DNA from: Allium sativum
Taxonomy: Eukaryota; Streptophyta; Magnoliopsida; Asparagales; Amaryllidaceae
DNA: 64,000 nt
Reading direction: 5' to 3'
Assembly: GCA_030737875.1 (NCBI GenBank)
Contig: CM060921.1
Coordinates: forward strand, 404,962,192 to 405,026,191
Shown: piece by piece, positions 62,801-64,000 of the stretch
Numbering within the stretch: position 1 is the stretch's first letter
Layout of the letters: every line of letters starts with the position of its first letter
Translations under genes and position numbers: made by a program
Notes under the pieces: generated by a model
Database searches by the model: none
What the model was told of the DNA's origin: nothing
What the model saw: only the letters and a program-made list of their open reading frames with translations

Positions 62801-62925
62801 GTTTACATATATACATATGTTCTTGTTCTGCCTTGATATATCATTATGCATGTTTACCTGATTCAAACGCCCCTCCAAAGTCAGAGTGCTTGCAAGAGCC
62901 ACCCTGGTGGAGGTGGGGTGTTACA
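59865..62925 (+). repeat. Element E 3' LTR (3061 bp)
   Basis: It is nearly identical to the 5' LTR but lacks part of the 35-bp array and has a 23-base C run. Confidence 0.95.
62535..62557. repeat. 23-base C tract in E 3' LTR
   Basis: A C run stands where the 5' LTR (about 54227-54235) has only CCCCTCCCCC. Real slippage expansion and a sequencing or assembly error are both possible. Confidence 0.9.
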
Positions 62926-64000
62926 GTTTACTTAACCCTACCACGCATCGCGTTATCCCAATCGGGTGTTATTAACCCATTTAGGTTAAACTAACCCATC
63001 CGCTAATCGTGTTATATGGTTAAGTGTCTTTAAGTAATCAAGTCCGGTCTTACTTAACCTACCCATTCATGTCATATCGGTTAAGTGCCATTAGTCAAAC
63101 TAACTTAACCTTATCATGTGGCATTAAGTAAATTAATGCACCCCAACCTCTCACATTAGACTTTGTTGTGGTTACTGGTTACGCCGGGCGGGTCTGGGCA
63201 GCTTTACACCACAACCTAGTCTAACCTCGGGTTTTGAGCGCGATATGACCAACTACTCACATTGGGTCTTATTGTCTGTAGCTACTGGATTTGCCAGGCG
63301 GTTTCGGGCAGATTTATGCTACAAACTCAACCCAACCTCGAGTTGGCCACTTTCATGTTTTTCTACTTGTCATGTTCATGTCAAATTTAGGCTACGACAA
63401 AGTCCACGTTTTCCACTTATGCCCATTGTCCCATTACTTAATTCATGTTAAGTTTCATAGCCCATATCAAGTTTGCTTAAACTACCCAAGGCGTATTCCC
63501 AACGCAAGTGAAAGCGAGTCAACATAGTAGGAATAATATGACAACATATTGGCCTCAAACATGTATGATAGCATAAAGGGATTGGCCTCAAACATGTATA
63601 ATAGCATAAAGGGATTGGCCTCAAACATGTATGATAGCATAACACTAGGTTCATCATCATAGGCATGTAAATGGTCATGAGGGGTTTAGGTTCTTTTACA
63701 TGCATAAGCCCCAAGTCAAGTTCATATGAATGTTCCACAAGTCAAATTGTTCTAAGGGTTCATGCCAACATTCCACAAGTCAAGATTCAATCTTGCATGA
63801 TAAACTAGGTCAAACACAACATGAGTGGCATGATTTAATCACTAAGAAATAGCCCAAATTCATAGGTTCAAGAGAGGGGCAAGACTAGATTCACATAGAC
63901 TAACATACTTAGGTTTCATCTCATTTTATTCCATGTCAACATTAGAACTACCGTTTAGATCTAAAAGTAGCTAGAACTTACCTATCGTGGCTAGAGGATT
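62926..64000 (-). repeat. F: minus-oriented LTR (right part, runs off the window)
   Basis: It starts with the right GTTTA duplication and continues F. Bases 63147-63352 are inverse matches to E's LTR at 53169-53377 (CACATTAGAC, GGGCGGGTC). A 33-bp unit (GGCCTCAAACATGTATGATA) repeats three times at 63551-63643. I see no LTR end before 64000. Confidence 0.8.

Larger units (their letters stand above)
51513..62925 (+). mobile_element. Element E: intact Tekay-type chromovirus (Ty3/gypsy)
   Basis: This 11.4-kb element is structurally complete. It has LTRs at 51513-54607 and 59865-62925, a perfect iMet primer site, one uninterrupted gag-pol frame, a PPT and identical GTTTA target duplications. LTRs of about 3 kb, a single fused frame and a chromodomain after integrase point to the Tekay/Del lineage. 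In the opening 155 bp the LTRs differ at 4 positions, and internal repeats and a C tract differ in length. It is young relative to B and C but not brand new. It could have supplied proteins to non-coding elements such as D, although E and D LTRs share only their first 12 bp or so. Confidence 0.95.

Overview
The window is a repeat-only stretch of a large plant nuclear genome. It is AT-rich and contains no host gene, tRNA or rRNA that I can recognise. The evidence for a plant is stacked Ty3/gypsy LTR retrotransposons with tRNA-iMet primer sites (TGGTATCAGAGC), a Tekay/Del-type Gag-Pol ending in a chromodomain, and plant-style hAT and CACTA-like DNA-transposon debris. I cannot name the species.

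Region 1 (1-43242) is a nest of minus-strand LTR elements. I could unpick it because every complete insertion still has its 5-bp target duplication. The outermost element, C, runs off the left edge of the window; its gag and protease lie at 1-1728 and its 5' LTR at 40466-43242. Element B (1752-40291, TSD ATAAT) landed about 20 bp upstream of C's gag start. Element A (4141-19790, TSD GGACC) landed in B's chromodomain. A 7.45-kb solo LTR, S (10586-18039, TSD GGGGG), landed in A's 5' LTR. Separately, plus-strand element D (21393-35277, TSD GAAAA) landed in B's RNase H domain. B and C are broken by stops, frameshifts and lost catalytic residues. A keeps an open gag, but its pol is a scrambled remnant.

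Element D is the most unusual object. Its two nearly identical LTRs are about 6.42 kb each and flank only 1.04 kb of internal sequence. That sequence has a primer site and a polypurine tract but no gag or pol. Each LTR carries a GC-rich, exon-like island just after a TATA-like box. Solo LTR S is a diverged relative with a different GC-rich island at the equivalent place and several expanded tandem arrays.

Region 2 (43243-49061) is AT-rich intergenic DNA. It holds a 747-bp hAT-type MITE with an 8-bp TSD, a cluster of 21-bp subterminal-type repeats suggesting a CACTA end, two related MITE-like copies, and a degenerate repeat of about 589-bp period.

Region 3 (49062-64000) holds an older minus-oriented LTR, F. 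Into it a complete plus-strand Tekay-type element, E (51513-62925, TSD GTTTA), has inserted. E has 3.1-kb LTRs, PBS, PPT and one uninterrupted 1493-codon Gag-Pol frame with all expected catalytic residues. It is the only element in the window that looks autonomous.
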